A stretch of 51,065 bases of DNA, taken from NCBI RefSeq assembly GCF_014648675.1, contig NZ_BMRO01000010.1, forward strand, positions 151,192 through 202,256. The letters are read 5' to 3'. Positions 25,228 through 33,673 of this stretch are shown piece after piece; the first letter of the stretch is position 1; the number at the start of each line of letters is the position of its first letter. A program made the translations under genes and the position numbers. The DNA comes from Actinomadura livida. Lineage in GTDB: Bacteria > Actinomycetota > Actinomycetes > Streptosporangiales > Streptosporangiaceae. Under the pieces are notes generated by a model. That model was not told the DNA's origin. It saw only the letters and a list, made by a program, of their open reading frames with translations, and searched no databases.

Positions 25228-25839
25228 TCAGGTACCGGCGGCCAGGGCGTCGAGGACGAGCCGCAGGTCGGCGACGTGCTCGTCGAGGTCGCCGGCCGGT
25301 TCGCCCGCGCGGATCAGGGCGGCGTCCTCCTCGACCTTCTGCAGCCGCTCGTCGAGGGCGGAGATCAGCCGCTCGCAGCCCGCCAGGACGTCGCCGCCGT
25401 CCCCCTCGGCGAGGGTCTGCCGCAGCAGCTTCGCCTGCCGCTGCAGCTCCAGGTTGCGGCGGTGCAGGTCGACGAACACCGACACCTTGGCGCGCAGCAG
25501 CCACGGGTCGAACGGCTTGGTGAGGTAGTCGGCCGCGCCGGCGGAGTACCCGCGGAACGCCTGCTCGCCCGCCGCGCCCCCCGCGGTGAGGAAGATGATG
25601 GGGATGTCGCGGGTGCGGGGCCGGGACTTGATGTGCCGGGCGGTCTCGAACCCGTCCATCTCCGGCATGACGACGTCGAGCAGGATCAGCGCGAACTCGT
25701 CGTTCAGGAGCTCCTTGAGGGCCGCCTGGCCGGACGTGACCGGCACGACATCCACCGGGAGGGCGTCGAGGACGGCCGCGAGGGCGGTCAGGTTCTCCTC
25801 GCGGTCGTCGACGGCCAGGATCCTCGTGTCGTTCGGCAC
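25228..25839 (-). CDS. Response regulator with helical C-terminal region, no DNA-binding domain
   Basis: A 203-residue protein. Residues 1-125 are a receiver domain: acidic pocket VDDREEN (10-16), phosphorylated Asp55 in LILLDVVMPE, Thr near 84 in IIFLTA, Lys in YLTKPF. The rest is a long helix or coiled coil (VFVDLHRRNLELQRQAKLLRQTL, then ERLQKVEEDAALI). There is no HTH or enzyme domain, so it probably signals through protein contacts. GTG 25839 has AAGGAG 4 bp upstream, which favours it over a longer frame to 25878. It converges on the kinase trio; no sensor kinase is paired with it here. Confidence 0.85.
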   Translation of the reverse strand: MPNDTRILAVDDREENLTALAAVLDALPVDVVPVTSGQAALKELLNDEFALILLDVVMPEMDGFETARHIKSRPRTRDIPIIFLTAGGAAGEQAFRGYSAGAADYLTKPFDPWLLRAKVSVFVDLHRRNLELQRQAKLLRQTLAEGDGGDVLAGCERLISALDERLQKVEEDAALIRAGEPAGDLDEHVADLRLVLDALAAGT

Positions 25840-25930
25840 CGGGCTCCTTCGCGTCCATGACGGCCTGGGTGCTTCCACCCTGTCACGTCCCGGCGGACGA
25901 CGACAGGGAATCGCCGCACAGTGAGAATCG

Positions 25931-26632
25931 CTACGGAAGCCACCCGGGCTTGACCAGCCCGGACTCGTAGGCGAACACCACGAGTTGGGCGCGGTCGCGC
26001 GCGTCGAGCTTCACCATCGTGCGGCTGACGTGGGTCTTCGCGGTCGCGGGGCTCACCACGAGCCGGGCCGCGATCTCCTCGTTCGACAGGCCCTCGCCGA
26101 CCAGCGCCATGACCTCCCGCTCACGGTCGGTGAGGGCGTTCAGCCGCGGCGACGGCGCCGGCTCCTTGGCGCGCATCGCGAACTCGGCGATCAGCCGCCG
26201 GGTGACGCTGGGCGACAGCAGCGCGTCGCCGGCGGCGACGGCCCGCACGGCGTGGATGAGCTCCACCGGCTCGGTGTCCTTGACGAGGAAGCCGCTCGCG
26301 CCGCCGCGCAGCGCCTCGAACACGTACTCGTCCAGCTCGAACGTGGTGAGGATGACGATCTTGACGTCGGCGAGGCGGTGGTCGGCGGCGATCCGCCGGG
26401 TGGCCTCCAGGCCGTCCAGGCCCGGCATGCGGATGTCCATCAGGATGATGTCGGGACGCAGCCGCCGCGCCTGCGCCACCGCCTCCTCGCCGTCGCTCGC
26501 CTCCCCGACGACCTCGATGTCGGGCTGCGCGTCCAGCAGCGCCCGGAACCCGGCCCGGACCAGGACCTGGTCGTCGGCCAGCATGACCTTGATCGCCGAG
26601 TCGCCGTCCGGCGCTCCACCAGAGACCCGCAT
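25931..26632 (-). CDS. NarL/LuxR-family response regulator
   Basis: A 233-residue regulator. The receiver has DDQ (20-22), phosphorylated Asp66 in LMDIRMPGLDG, Thr in ILTTF and Lys in LVKDT. A linker leads to a LuxR-type HTH (LTDREREVMALVGEGLSNEEIAARLVVSPATAKTHVSRTMVKL). It should be phosphorylated by the histidine kinase encoded just upstream on the same strand (28-bp gap) and then bind DNA. GGAAGGG lies 6 bp before ATG 26632. The pair is of the DesK/DesR-like type common in actinobacteria. The target genes are not evident from the sequence. Confidence 0.92.
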   Translation of the reverse strand: MRVSGGAPDGDSAIKVMLADDQVLVRAGFRALLDAQPDIEVVGEASDGEEAVAQARRLRPDIILMDIRMPGLDGLEATRRIAADHRLADVKIVILTTFELDEYVFEALRGGASGFLVKDTEPVELIHAVRAVAAGDALLSPSVTRRLIAEFAMRAKEPAPSPRLNALTDREREVMALVGEGLSNEEIAARLVVSPATAKTHVSRTMVKLDARDRAQLVVFAYESGLVKPGWLP

Positions 26633-26660
26633 GTTCAGCCCTTCCGAGGATGACGTCGGC

Positions 26661-27989
26661 TCATTGGGTGCCCTTTCCGGGCGCGGCCGTGTCCGGGGGC
26701 GCGCCGTCCGGCTCGCCGGTCAGCGGCAGGCGGGCCTGCACGCGGAACCCGCCGCCGGGCCGCGGCCCGGCGTCGAAGCCGCCGCCGAGCGCGGCCGCCC
26801 GCTCCCGCATGCCCCGGATCCCGCTGCCGGCCGGGTGGTCGTCCAGCAGGGACACCCCCTGGCCGTCGTCCTCGACCCGCACCACGATCTCGTGCTCACG
26901 GTAGGCGATGGCGACCCGGGCCGTCACCGGGCCGGGCCCGGCGTGCCGGGTCACGTTCGTCAGCGACTCCTGGACGATGCGGAACGCGGCGAGGTCCGTG
27001 CTCGCGTGCAGCGGGCGGCGGTCCCCGGTGATCTCGACCTCGACCGCCAGCCCGGCGGAACGCGCGCGGGCGGCGAGGTCCGCCAGCCCGTCGAGCCCGG
27101 CGGTGGGGGAGCGGGGCGCGGTCTCGCCCTGCGCCCGCAGCGCGCCGATCACCCCGCGCATCTCGGTGAGCGCCTCCTTGCTGGCGTCCTTGATGGCGGC
27201 GAGCGCCGTCCGGGCCTGCTCGGGGTTCTCGTCCAGCAGGTGCAGCGCCACCCCCGCCTGAACGTTGATCATCGAGATGTTGTGCGCGAGGACGTCGTGC
27301 AGCTCGCGGGCCATCCGCAGCCGCTCCTCGCTGGCCTGCCGGCGTTCCTTCTCGGCGCGGATGCGGGCCGCCTCCGCGGCGCGCTGCCCCCGCATCCGGA
27401 CCAGCTCGGCGGTCACCAGGACCACCAGCGCCCAGGCGGTCACGAACGTCATCGCCACGAGGGACGGCCGTTCCACCGGGAAGAGCCCGCCGGACCCCCG
27501 CTCGTCCGCGGAGACGCCGATGACGGTGGTCAGCGCGAAGTAGGCGGCGAGGACGGCGCCCGTCCCGGCCCAGGCGGCGAGCCGGTGCCCGGCGACGACG
27601 GCCGCGAACATCGCGACGGCCATCGAGAAGATCACCGGGCCGTAGGTGTAGGCGCGCAGCAGGTAGAGGACGGTCACCGCCGCGGTCGCGGCCAGTACGA
27701 GCACGGGATGGCGGCGGCGCAGCAGCAGCAGCGCCGGGCCGGCGAGGAGCAGGCCGAACCCCAGCGCGTCCAGTTCGGTGAGCCCGGCGCCGGGCCCGCC
27801 GCCCTCGGCCCACGGCGGGCCCGGTGAGCCGCCGCCGGTGCCGCCGCCGGGCTGTCCGCCGCCGTGCTGCGCGCCCAGCGAACCGAAGATCTGGAAGAAC
27901 GCGAGGAAGGCCGGGACGACCCACACCGGCCACAGGCCGGGGCGCGGCAGGGTCGGCCGCGCAGGGCCGTGCGGCGGTGAAGTGCTCAT
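26661..27989 (-). CDS. Membrane sensor histidine kinase (HisKA_3/DesK type)
   Basis: A 442-residue kinase. The N-terminal third carries several hydrophobic helices (VWVVPAFLAFFQIFG, then AALLLLRRRHPVLVLAATAAVTVLY and others). The phospho-acceptor is His231 in RELHDVLAHNISMI. The ATPase part has IVQESLTNVTRHAG (N box), a VRVEDDGQG box, and a GSGIRGMRERAAALGG box. It probably senses a membrane or envelope signal, as the outer loops are short. ATG 27989 has no clear ribosome site, so a near-leaderless message is possible. It forms a two-gene operon with the response regulator after it. Confidence 0.92.
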   Translation of the reverse strand: MSTSPPHGPARPTLPRPGLWPVWVVPAFLAFFQIFGSLGAQHGGGQPGGGTGGGSPGPPWAEGGGPGAGLTELDALGFGLLLAGPALLLLRRRHPVLVLAATAAVTVLYLLRAYTYGPVIFSMAVAMFAAVVAGHRLAAWAGTGAVLAAYFALTTVIGVSADERGSGGLFPVERPSLVAMTFVTAWALVVLVTAELVRMRGQRAAEAARIRAEKERRQASEERLRMARELHDVLAHNISMINVQAGVALHLLDENPEQARTALAAIKDASKEALTEMRGVIGALRAQGETAPRSPTAGLDGLADLAARARSAGLAVEVEITGDRRPLHASTDLAAFRIVQESLTNVTRHAGPGPVTARVAIAYREHEIVVRVEDDGQGVSLLDDHPAGSGIRGMRERAAALGGGFDAGPRPGGGFRVQARLPLTGEPDGAPPDTAAPGKGTQ

Positions 27990-28075
27990 GTTTGCACGTT
28001 AGGTCATCGGTCCCCGGCCGGCGTCGGCCGCGGGGAGTGCCCGCGCCTACTCCGCGGGAGGTAGCCGGGGCCGGG

Positions 28076-28972
28076 TCAGGCGGTCCAGCGGACGGGCAGG
28101 CGCTCGAAGCCGTGCCGGGTGCTGGACCGCAGCGGCAGCGGCTCGCCCGCGAGCCGGAGGGTGCGCGGGTGCTCCAGCAGCGCGACCAGCAGGGCGCGCA
28201 GGTGCACGCGGGTGAGCCGCGCGCCCAGGCACGCCCGGTGCCCGGACCCGAAGCAGAGGTGCGGCCGGGCGCCCAGGGCGAACCGTTCCGGGACGAACCG
28301 CTCGGGCTCGGAAAACTCCTCGTCGTCGTGGTTGGCGGAGACCAGCCAGAGTGTGACCCGCTCACCCGCCAGCAGCGGCACGCCGCCGACGACGGTGCCG
28401 CGCCGCACGGTCCGCCAGACCTGGAGGACGGGCGTCCACCAGCGCAGCATCTCCTCCACGGTGCTGTCGACGAGCCGCTCGTCGGAGCACTCCTCCCGGA
28501 GCCGGCCGTACTGCTCGGGGTGGCGCAGCAGCGCGTAGAGGCCGCCGGCCAGCGTGTTCCGCAGCGTTTCGGGGAGGTCGGGGGCGACGTCGGCGACGAA
28601 GTCGGCCGGCTCCCGGCGCGGGATGCGGCCGAGCATCGCGCGGGCCGGGGGATCCATGTCGATGAGCGCGGTACCGGGCGGGCGCTGAGCGGGACGTGCG
28701 CCGTCCGGGACGTCCGCGATCATGGGGCCGTGCAGGACGCCGTCGCTCAGCGGGCGGAACAGCCCGGGACGGGTGAGGGCCCGGTGGACGTCCGCGTACC
28801 GGAGCACCGCCCAGGCGCCCGGCCGGCCCGCCGTGCGGCCGTCCTGCCACACCACGGGCGTCCTGGAGCGGAGCCGCGCGAACCTGCCGTGCGGGACCCC
28901 GCGGGTGTAGACGGCGGCGCAGTCGAGGGCGCCCGCGTCGGAGAGGGGCGGCGCACCGTGCCGTTGCGGCAT
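28076..28972 (-). CDS. Cytochrome P450, internally shortened
   Basis: Only 298 residues against about 400 for actinobacterial P450s. Both ends are intact: an N-terminal part to IDMDPPAR (105-111), the K-helix ExxR (E174-R177), the PERF region, and the haem loop FGSGHRACLG with Cys248. Between DPPAR and the K-helix about 100 residues are gone. FVADVAPDLP (125-134) runs straight into ETLRNTLAGG (135-144), which in family members is the end of the I-helix AGxET region. A further gap of about 35 residues seems to lie near 112-122. The reading frame is kept throughout. Without helices D to I the haem pocket could not form normally, so this is either an in-frame decaying gene or a remodelled protein. 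Redox partners are not seen nearby. Confidence 0.75.
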   Translation of the reverse strand: MPQRHGAPPLSDAGALDCAAVYTRGVPHGRFARLRSRTPVVWQDGRTAGRPGAWAVLRYADVHRALTRPGLFRPLSDGVLHGPMIADVPDGARPAQRPPGTALIDMDPPARAMLGRIPRREPADFVADVAPDLPETLRNTLAGGLYALLRHPEQYGRLREECSDERLVDSTVEEMLRWWTPVLQVWRTVRRGTVVGGVPLLAGERVTLWLVSANHDDEEFSEPERFVPERFALGARPHLCFGSGHRACLGARLTRVHLRALLVALLEHPRTLRLAGEPLPLRSSTRHGFERLPVRWTA

Positions 28973-29080
28973 GGGAACCTCCTTCCAGGCGGACGCTAAC
29001 GCGTCCCGGCCGAACCATGAAGGTCCGGATTCGGCCGTTCCCCGGCTCCCGGCCCGCGAAACCGCGGAACGCGCGGCCGC

Positions 29081-29728
29081 TCAGCCCGCGAGCCACTCCC
29101 CGGTCTCGACGCTGACCAGGCCGTGCCGGGCCGCCGCGATCACCGCCTCGCGCTGCGAATGCACCCCGAGCTTGCTCAGCACGCTCTGCACGTGGCTGCG
29201 CGCCGTGCTGCGCGTCACGCCCATCGCCTTCGCCAGCGCCTGGGTGGACTCCCCGCGCACCAGGCGGGTCAGCACCTCGCGCTCGCGCGGGGTGAGGAAC
29301 CGCGCGACCCGCTGCGCCTGGTTGCGCGGCCGCGCCTCGTCCCGCCGGGCCGCCTGGTCGACGACGACCTCGCCGTCCGCGACGCGGCGCAGCACGGTGA
29401 GGATGTCGCGGGCCTGCTGGCCCTTGTGGGCGAAACCCCGCACGCCCGCCTGGACCCCCGCGTCCAGCACCTCCGGTTCGAGGAAACCGGTGAGGACGAC
29501 GAAGCTCGTGCCCGGGGACGCGGCCCGCAGGCTCGGCATCCAGTCGAGCGCCGTGCCCGCCGGGAACCGCAGGTCGGTCAGGCAGACGTCGGGCCGCCGG
29601 GCCCGCAGCACGGGCAGCGCGTCCGCGGGGGAGAAGGCCACCCCGACGACGCTGTGCCCGGCGTCGGCGAGCACCAGCGACAACGACTCGGCGAAGACCG
29701 CATGGTCATCGCAGATCAGCACGTTCAT
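29081..29728 (-). CDS. NarL/LuxR-family response regulator
   Basis: A 215-residue regulator. The receiver has DDH (7-9) and phosphorylated Asp52 in CLTDLRFP. The next conserved sites are VVLTGF (Thr) and FAHKGQ (Lys). The LuxR HTH is LTPREREVLTRLVRGESTQALAKAMGVTRSTARSHVQSVLSKLGV. ATG 29728 overlaps the stop of the upstream soluble kinase gene (ATGA), so the two are coupled and should be partners. Likely DNA sites are the inverted repeats at 30601-30654, between this operon and the divergent MBL-Rieske gene; that is inference from position. Confidence 0.9.
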   Translation of the reverse strand: MNVLICDDHAVFAESLSLVLADAGHSVVGVAFSPADALPVLRARRPDVCLTDLRFPAGTALDWMPSLRAASPGTSFVVLTGFLEPEVLDAGVQAGVRGFAHKGQQARDILTVLRRVADGEVVVDQAARRDEARPRNQAQRVARFLTPREREVLTRLVRGESTQALAKAMGVTRSTARSHVQSVLSKLGVHSQREAVIAAARHGLVSVETGEWLAG

Positions 29729-30540
29729 GGATAGGGCCGCCAGTCGTCGGCGCGCGGATCGGCGGCCGGGTCCGGTGGCGGGTCGGGGGGTGGGGCGGCG
29801 GGCAGGAGCATTCGTACGCGGGCTCCGCCCATCTCGCAGGTGCGGATCTCCAGGCTGCCGCCGTAGCCGGAGATGAGGTCGTGGACGATGCCGAGCCCGA
29901 GCGACGCGAGGCCGGGCCGGTGCGTGCCGCGGTCCGCGCCGAAGCCGGGGCCGTCGTCGTCGACCTGGATGGCGATCCAGCCCTGGTCCGCCTCGACCCG
30001 CACGCTCACCCGCCCCTCCGCGACGCGGCACGCGTTGTCGAGGACGTTGCGGACCGCGCGCCACAGCGCGACCGGGTCCATGTGGGCCCACGCCTCGCCG
30101 CCGGTGAAGCACACCTCGTGCGGGGTGGCGAGGCGCATCCCGGTGACGACCTCGGCGGTGAGGTCGTCCACCCGGATGCGCTCCGGGGCGGGCAGCGCCC
30201 GGCCGTCGTCGCGGTCGGGCCCGTCACCGTCGTCGAGCTGCCGCAGCAGATGGTCCAGCCAGCGGGTCTCGCCGAGGAGCTGCTCGACGCGGCCCCGGCT
30301 CGTGTCGCCGATGTCGTCCGCGACCACGACGGCCGACGCCAGCATGATGATCGTGCCGAGCTCGTGCCTGATGTCGTGCCGGAGCCGCCTCCGCCACAGG
30401 CCCTCCTCCGCGCGTTCCGCGCCCGCCTCCCCGGTGGCGCCGCGGGAGGCGCCCGGACCCGTTCCGGTGAGCGTGCCCACGCCCACCCGAGCGCCCCTCG
30501 GAGCGTCCGCCGGGGACGACCGAGCCCGCCCGTTGCTCAT
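29725..30540 (-). CDS. Soluble histidine kinase-like protein without a sensor domain
   Basis: A 271-residue cytoplasmic protein. After a disordered Gly/Arg-rich head of about 45 residues comes an H-box, RLRHDIRHELGTIIM, with His55 and His59. A helix pair follows, then an HATPase_c domain with LWRAVRNVLDNACRVA (N box), IQVDDDGPGFG (G1) and SLGLGIVHDLISGYGG (G2), and a Pro-rich tail. There is no membrane segment and no PAS or GAF domain, so the input must be cytosolic or come through another protein. Translation is coupled to the response regulator after it. It is divergent from the MBL-Rieske gene with 260 bp between. Confidence 0.85.
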   Translation of the reverse strand: MSNGRARSSPADAPRGARVGVGTLTGTGPGASRGATGEAGAERAEEGLWRRRLRHDIRHELGTIIMLASAVVVADDIGDTSRGRVEQLLGETRWLDHLLRQLDDGDGPDRDDGRALPAPERIRVDDLTAEVVTGMRLATPHEVCFTGGEAWAHMDPVALWRAVRNVLDNACRVAEGRVSVRVEADQGWIAIQVDDDGPGFGADRGTHRPGLASLGLGIVHDLISGYGGSLEIRTCEMGGARVRMLLPAAPPPDPPPDPAADPRADDWRPYP

Positions 30541-30600
30541 GAGAACCCCCGTCTGTTCTTACTGCACCCGCTATAGACGGTCACCCCGCTCACCTGCGCG

Positions 30601-30670
30601 TGTCCAGTCAATTGACCGCAACAGACCCGTGTATGTCCAGAAGTGGACATACACGCGAGTAACGTAAACT
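30601..30670. promoter_or_regulatory. Inverted-repeat operator and promoter between the two-component pair and the MBL-Rieske gene
   Basis: GTGTATGTCCA (30629-30639) pairs perfectly with TGGACATACAC (30644-30654) around GAAG. A further half-site TGTCCA stands at 30601-30606 and a palindrome GTCAATTGAC at 30607-30616. On the plus strand TGGACA (30644-30649) and TAAACT (30665-30670) resemble -35 and -10 boxes with a 15-bp spacer, so the repeat overlaps the -35 box. The stretch is richer in A and T than its surroundings. Confidence 0.55.
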
Positions 30671-30800
30671 ATGTGCTTTATGGAAGCGTCTCAGTCGCGA
30701 TAGTCAGATCTCCGCCGGCCTTTTCTTTCATCCCTACGGCGTAGCCGCTTTGCGCATTCCTGTGGGTGCGGTGGAGCGGCCGGGGAGAGACAGTCTCCAC

Positions 30801-32357
30801 ATGCCGAAGGTAACCTTTCTCGGACATGCGGGGGTCGCGGTGGACGCGACCGCCTTCCACCTGCTCGCGGACCCGTGGCTCGCTCCGACGGGGGCCTTTC
30901 TCGGAGCCTGGCACCAGTACCCGAGAAACGATCATCTCGATACCGCCGTGTTGCTCGACGCCGACTGGATCGCGGTCTCGCACGAGCATCTAGATCATTT
31001 CGACCCGTGGGTGCTGGAGCGGCTTCCGGAGCGCACCCGGATCCTCATTCCGCACTATCCCGGACCGGCCTTCCGGGAGCGGATGATGGCCGCCGCCGGT
31101 GGCCGCCAGGTAATCGAGTTGCCGGCCTGGGAGAAATTTCCGCTTGACAATCGTGGGTCCTGGATCACCGCGATTCCGGAACTATCCCCGATGTGTCACG
31201 ATGCGGCTTTTCTCATCGTCGCCGACGGGCGCGGAATCCTGCACTGCAACGACGCCCGGCTCACCGCCGCGCAGGCCCGCCGCGCCAAGCACCTGGCGGG
31301 CGGCACGCTCGACCTGATGGCCGTGCAGACGTCCGGCGCGTCCTGGCACCCGATCTGCTACGAGTACCCGGCCGAGGAGATGGCCCGGATCTCCATGGAC
31401 AAGCGGATCTCGAAGCTCCGCTCCGTGCAGCGCCTCGTCCGGCAGACCGCGCCGGAGCTCGCCGTCCCGTTCGCCGGCCCGCCCTGCTTCCTGGACGCGG
31501 AGGTCGGCCACCTCAACTGGGTCCTCGACCGGCGCGAGGGCGCGTTCTGCGACCCGGACGTCTCCGCCGAATGGCTGCGCGAGCACCTCCCGCAGCAGCG
31601 CTGGGACTACTTCAAGCCGGGCGACGTCCTCGACCTCGACACCGGCGAGTGCACCCGCGACCCGGTCTCGGCCGAGTTCTCCTTCGCCGACGCCGGCGAG
31701 TACCTCGACCGCTACGCCGCCGACCGCGCGGCCGCCATCGCCGAGGTGATCGCGGAGCATCCGGAACCCGGGCTCGGCCTCTACGACCGGTTCGCCGCCC
31801 ACTTCGCGTACCTGGGCGGACTCAGCGACTACTTCCTCCGCCAGATCGCCATGGTCGTCCGCTTCGAGGTCACCGGGCCCAACGGCGGCGTCTGGGACGT
31901 GGACTTCGCCCCGGACGGCCTCACCGTGGCGCACGCGTCCCCGGACGTCCGCCCCCACTACCGCATCACCGCCGCGGGCCGCTGGGTCGACGCCGTCCTC
32001 GACGGCCGGATGGCCTGGGAGGACCTCCTGATCTCGTTCCGCGTCAGCCTCTACCGCGACCCCGACGTCTACAACGACTACCTGGTCGGCCTCCTCAAGC
32101 ACGCCAACGCGCCCGCGCTGACGGCCGTCGAGGAGTACGAGACCGGACGCGACGAGAGCGAGCGCATCACCGTCGAATGCGACGGCGACCGCTACGACAT
32201 CCCCCGCTACTGCCCGCACGCCGGCGAGGACCTGAGTGTGGGCGCCGTCGTCCGCGACGGCCGGATCCACTGCCTGGCGCACAACTTCGCCTTCGACCTG
32301 GCAACGGGCGAGTGCGTCAACGCAAGAGCCGCCAACCTCACCAGCCACCGAGTCTGA
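30801..32357 (+). CDS. MBL-fold plus C-terminal Rieske [2Fe-2S] protein (CMAH-like parts)
   Basis: A 518-residue protein. The N-terminal domain is an MBL fold with H61-E-H63-L-D65-H66. A middle part of about 100 residues (VWDVDFAPDGLTVAHASPDV, then WEDLLISFRVSLYRDPDVYNDYL) may be SCP2-like. The C-terminus is a Rieske cluster site: C471-x-H473 (YCPHAGEDL) and C491-x2-H494 (CLAHNFAFD). The same two domains occur in CMP-N-acetylneuraminate hydroxylase, there with Rieske first. An oxygenase on a nucleotide-sugar or similar substrate is therefore possible. GGGGAGAG precedes ATG 30801; part of it can pair in GAGAC-A-GTCTC. Electron donors are not encoded nearby. It is divergent from a sensorless kinase/regulator pair. 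Confidence 0.8.
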   Translation: MPKVTFLGHAGVAVDATAFHLLADPWLAPTGAFLGAWHQYPRNDHLDTAVLLDADWIAVSHEHLDHFDPWVLERLPERTRILIPHYPGPAFRERMMAAAGGRQVIELPAWEKFPLDNRGSWITAIPELSPMCHDAAFLIVADGRGILHCNDARLTAAQARRAKHLAGGTLDLMAVQTSGASWHPICYEYPAEEMARISMDKRISKLRSVQRLVRQTAPELAVPFAGPPCFLDAEVGHLNWVLDRREGAFCDPDVSAEWLREHLPQQRWDYFKPGDVLDLDTGECTRDPVSAEFSFADAGEYLDRYAADRAAAIAEVIAEHPEPGLGLYDRFAAHFAYLGGLSDYFLRQIAMVVRFEVTGPNGGVWDVDFAPDGLTVAHASPDVRPHYRITAAGRWVDAVLDGRMAWEDLLISFRVSLYRDPDVYNDYLVGLLKHANAPALTAVEEYETGRDESERITVECDGDRYDIPRYCPHAGEDLSVGAVVRDGRIHCLAHNFAFDLATGECVNARAANLTSHRV

Positions 32358-32369
32358 ACCCGCGTTCCC

Positions 32370-32419
32370 TTGCGGCGTGTTGTTGTTATCCGCTCCGCCA
32401 TAACGACAACACGCCGCAA
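32370..32419 (+). terminator. Long near-perfect hairpin after the MBL-Rieske gene
   Basis: TTGCGGCGTGTTGTTGTTAT (32370-32389) pairs with ATAACGACAACACGCCGCAA (32400-32419) with one mismatch around a 10-nt loop. It starts 12 bp after the stop codon. It is longer and less GC-rich than other terminators here and has no U-tract, so a terminator is the simplest reading, but a captured repeat is possible. Confidence 0.6.
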
Positions 32420-32539
32420 CTCGACGGCTCGGAAATCGGTAACGATGTGGGTACGGAGGGTGCATCCGGGAATGGGTTTTGGATCATGGTGTGTTAGGTT
32501 TTATGCCGGTTTAGCTGGGGGTTTGAAGGGGTGCGCGGG

Positions 32540-32713
32540 GTGGACCGCAAGAGGCTCGGCCTGATGGTCGTCGCGTTCGTTCTGGTCGTGGGTGTCATGG
32601 AGGTGCTGGCCCTGAAGCTCGGCTCGATGGAGCTTCCGATTCCGACCGGGCCGGAGCAGCCGACCGTCGCCGACAGGCAGTCTCAGGTCAGCGAGAGGCC
32701 GAGCCAGAACTGA
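32540..32713 (+). CDS. Small single-pass membrane protein
   Basis: A 57-residue protein: a short basic head (VDRKRLG), one hydrophobic helix (LMVVAFVLVVGVMEVLAL), then about 30 polar residues with PIPTGPEQP. GTG 32540 has GAAGGGG about 8 bp upstream; GTG 32531 is in frame. The upstream 100 bp are comparatively AT-rich. It converges on the secreted TIM-barrel-like gene with a 12-bp gap. No family recognised; it could be an accessory of the neighbouring glycan operon. Confidence 0.55.
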   Translation: MDRKRLGLMVVAFVLVVGVMEVLALKLGSMELPIPTGPEQPTVADRQSQVSERPSQN

Positions 32714-32725
32714 TCCCCGGCCGGA

Positions 32726-33652
32726 TCAGCCGCTGTTGCGGGCCTTCATGATGCTCTGCAGGTCCGGGTGCTCGCCGCCGGCGGCGTCGGCGAGGGTGGG
32801 GCAGGCCCATTCGTCCTGGTGTCCCCAGGAGTAGGAGATCTCCAGCGGGGGACGCGGCGCGAGGCGGTCCCAGCGGGCGAGGATCCCGAGGAACTGGGCC
32901 CGGGTCGGCAGCCAGTACTGCTTGTCGCCGTCGGAGCAGCTCTGCCCGAACGTCTGCAGGACGGGCGCGATCCTGTCGCGGGGGATGCCGGCGTCGTCGG
33001 CCATCCGGACCATCCGGTCGATGGCGCCGATGTCGCAGCGTTCGAGGACGTCCGCCGAACCCTTGCAGGGGTAGGGGTCGAGGCCGAACAGGTCGACGCC
33101 GACGCGACCGGGGGTCAGCGGCTCCATCGGGAAGTCGGTGAGCGAGACGAACGAGACCTGCCCCGGCGCGTTCCGCTCGATGTACTCGGCGCGGCGGCGG
33201 ATCTCCCCGGCGACCCCGGGGCAGTCGCCGGCGTTCGGCTCGTCCGACAGGTACCAGCCGAACACCCGCGGGTCCCGGCCGAACCGGTCGACGGCGTCCT
33301 TGAACTCCTGGAAGCCGAGGACGAAGTCGTCGCAGTGGTAGTTGCCGACCCACAGCATCGCCTCCATGCCGGGAGGGACGCCGTCGACCTGTTCCGCGTC
33401 GGGTGCGACGTCCACCAGGTCGTAGCCGAGGGCGCGCAGGCGCGGGTAGTCGGCGGGTTCGGTGTTCAGCGCGATGCGGCGCGTGCCGGTCGCCTCCGCC
33501 GCGGGCGTGCCCGGCGCGGCGGGCGGCCCCCGGTACGGCGGTTCCGGGGCGGGCGGCTCCGTGTGCAGCCGGAGCGCGAGGCCGGTGAGCAGGATGACCG
33601 CGGCGACCGCGGCGACGGCCGTGGTCAGGTACCGGACGCTCCGGAAGCGCAT
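32726..33652 (-). CDS. Secreted/membrane-anchored TIM-barrel-like (glycoside-hydrolase-like) protein
   Basis: A 308-residue protein with an N-terminal signal anchor (RYLTTAVAAVAAVILLTGLAL) and a Pro-rich spacer. The body has barrel-like strands with acidic ends: ALNTEPADY, FGWYLSDEPNAGDCP, FVSLTDFP, DLFGLDPYP, IAPVLQTFGQ, and LEISYSWGHQDEWACP. YLSDEP looks like a strand-4 catalytic acid region. Six Cys in the outer part suggest disulfides. A polysaccharide-processing role fits its place as last gene of the glycan operon, 21 bp after the sugar transferase. GAAAGG precedes ATG 33652. Exact GH family not recognised. Confidence 0.65.
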   Translation of the reverse strand: MRFRSVRYLTTAVAAVAAVILLTGLALRLHTEPPAPEPPYRGPPAAPGTPAAEATGTRRIALNTEPADYPRLRALGYDLVDVAPDAEQVDGVPPGMEAMLWVGNYHCDDFVLGFQEFKDAVDRFGRDPRVFGWYLSDEPNAGDCPGVAGEIRRRAEYIERNAPGQVSFVSLTDFPMEPLTPGRVGVDLFGLDPYPCKGSADVLERCDIGAIDRMVRMADDAGIPRDRIAPVLQTFGQSCSDGDKQYWLPTRAQFLGILARWDRLAPRPPLEISYSWGHQDEWACPTLADAAGGEHPDLQSIMKARNSG

Positions 33653-33673
33653 GCGAACCTTTCTGGCGGGCCG

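Noticed and set aside
32370..32564. 64-codon ORF starting in the hairpin
   Set aside because: It begins inside the inverted repeat, has no ribosome site, and overlaps the better small membrane-protein gene.
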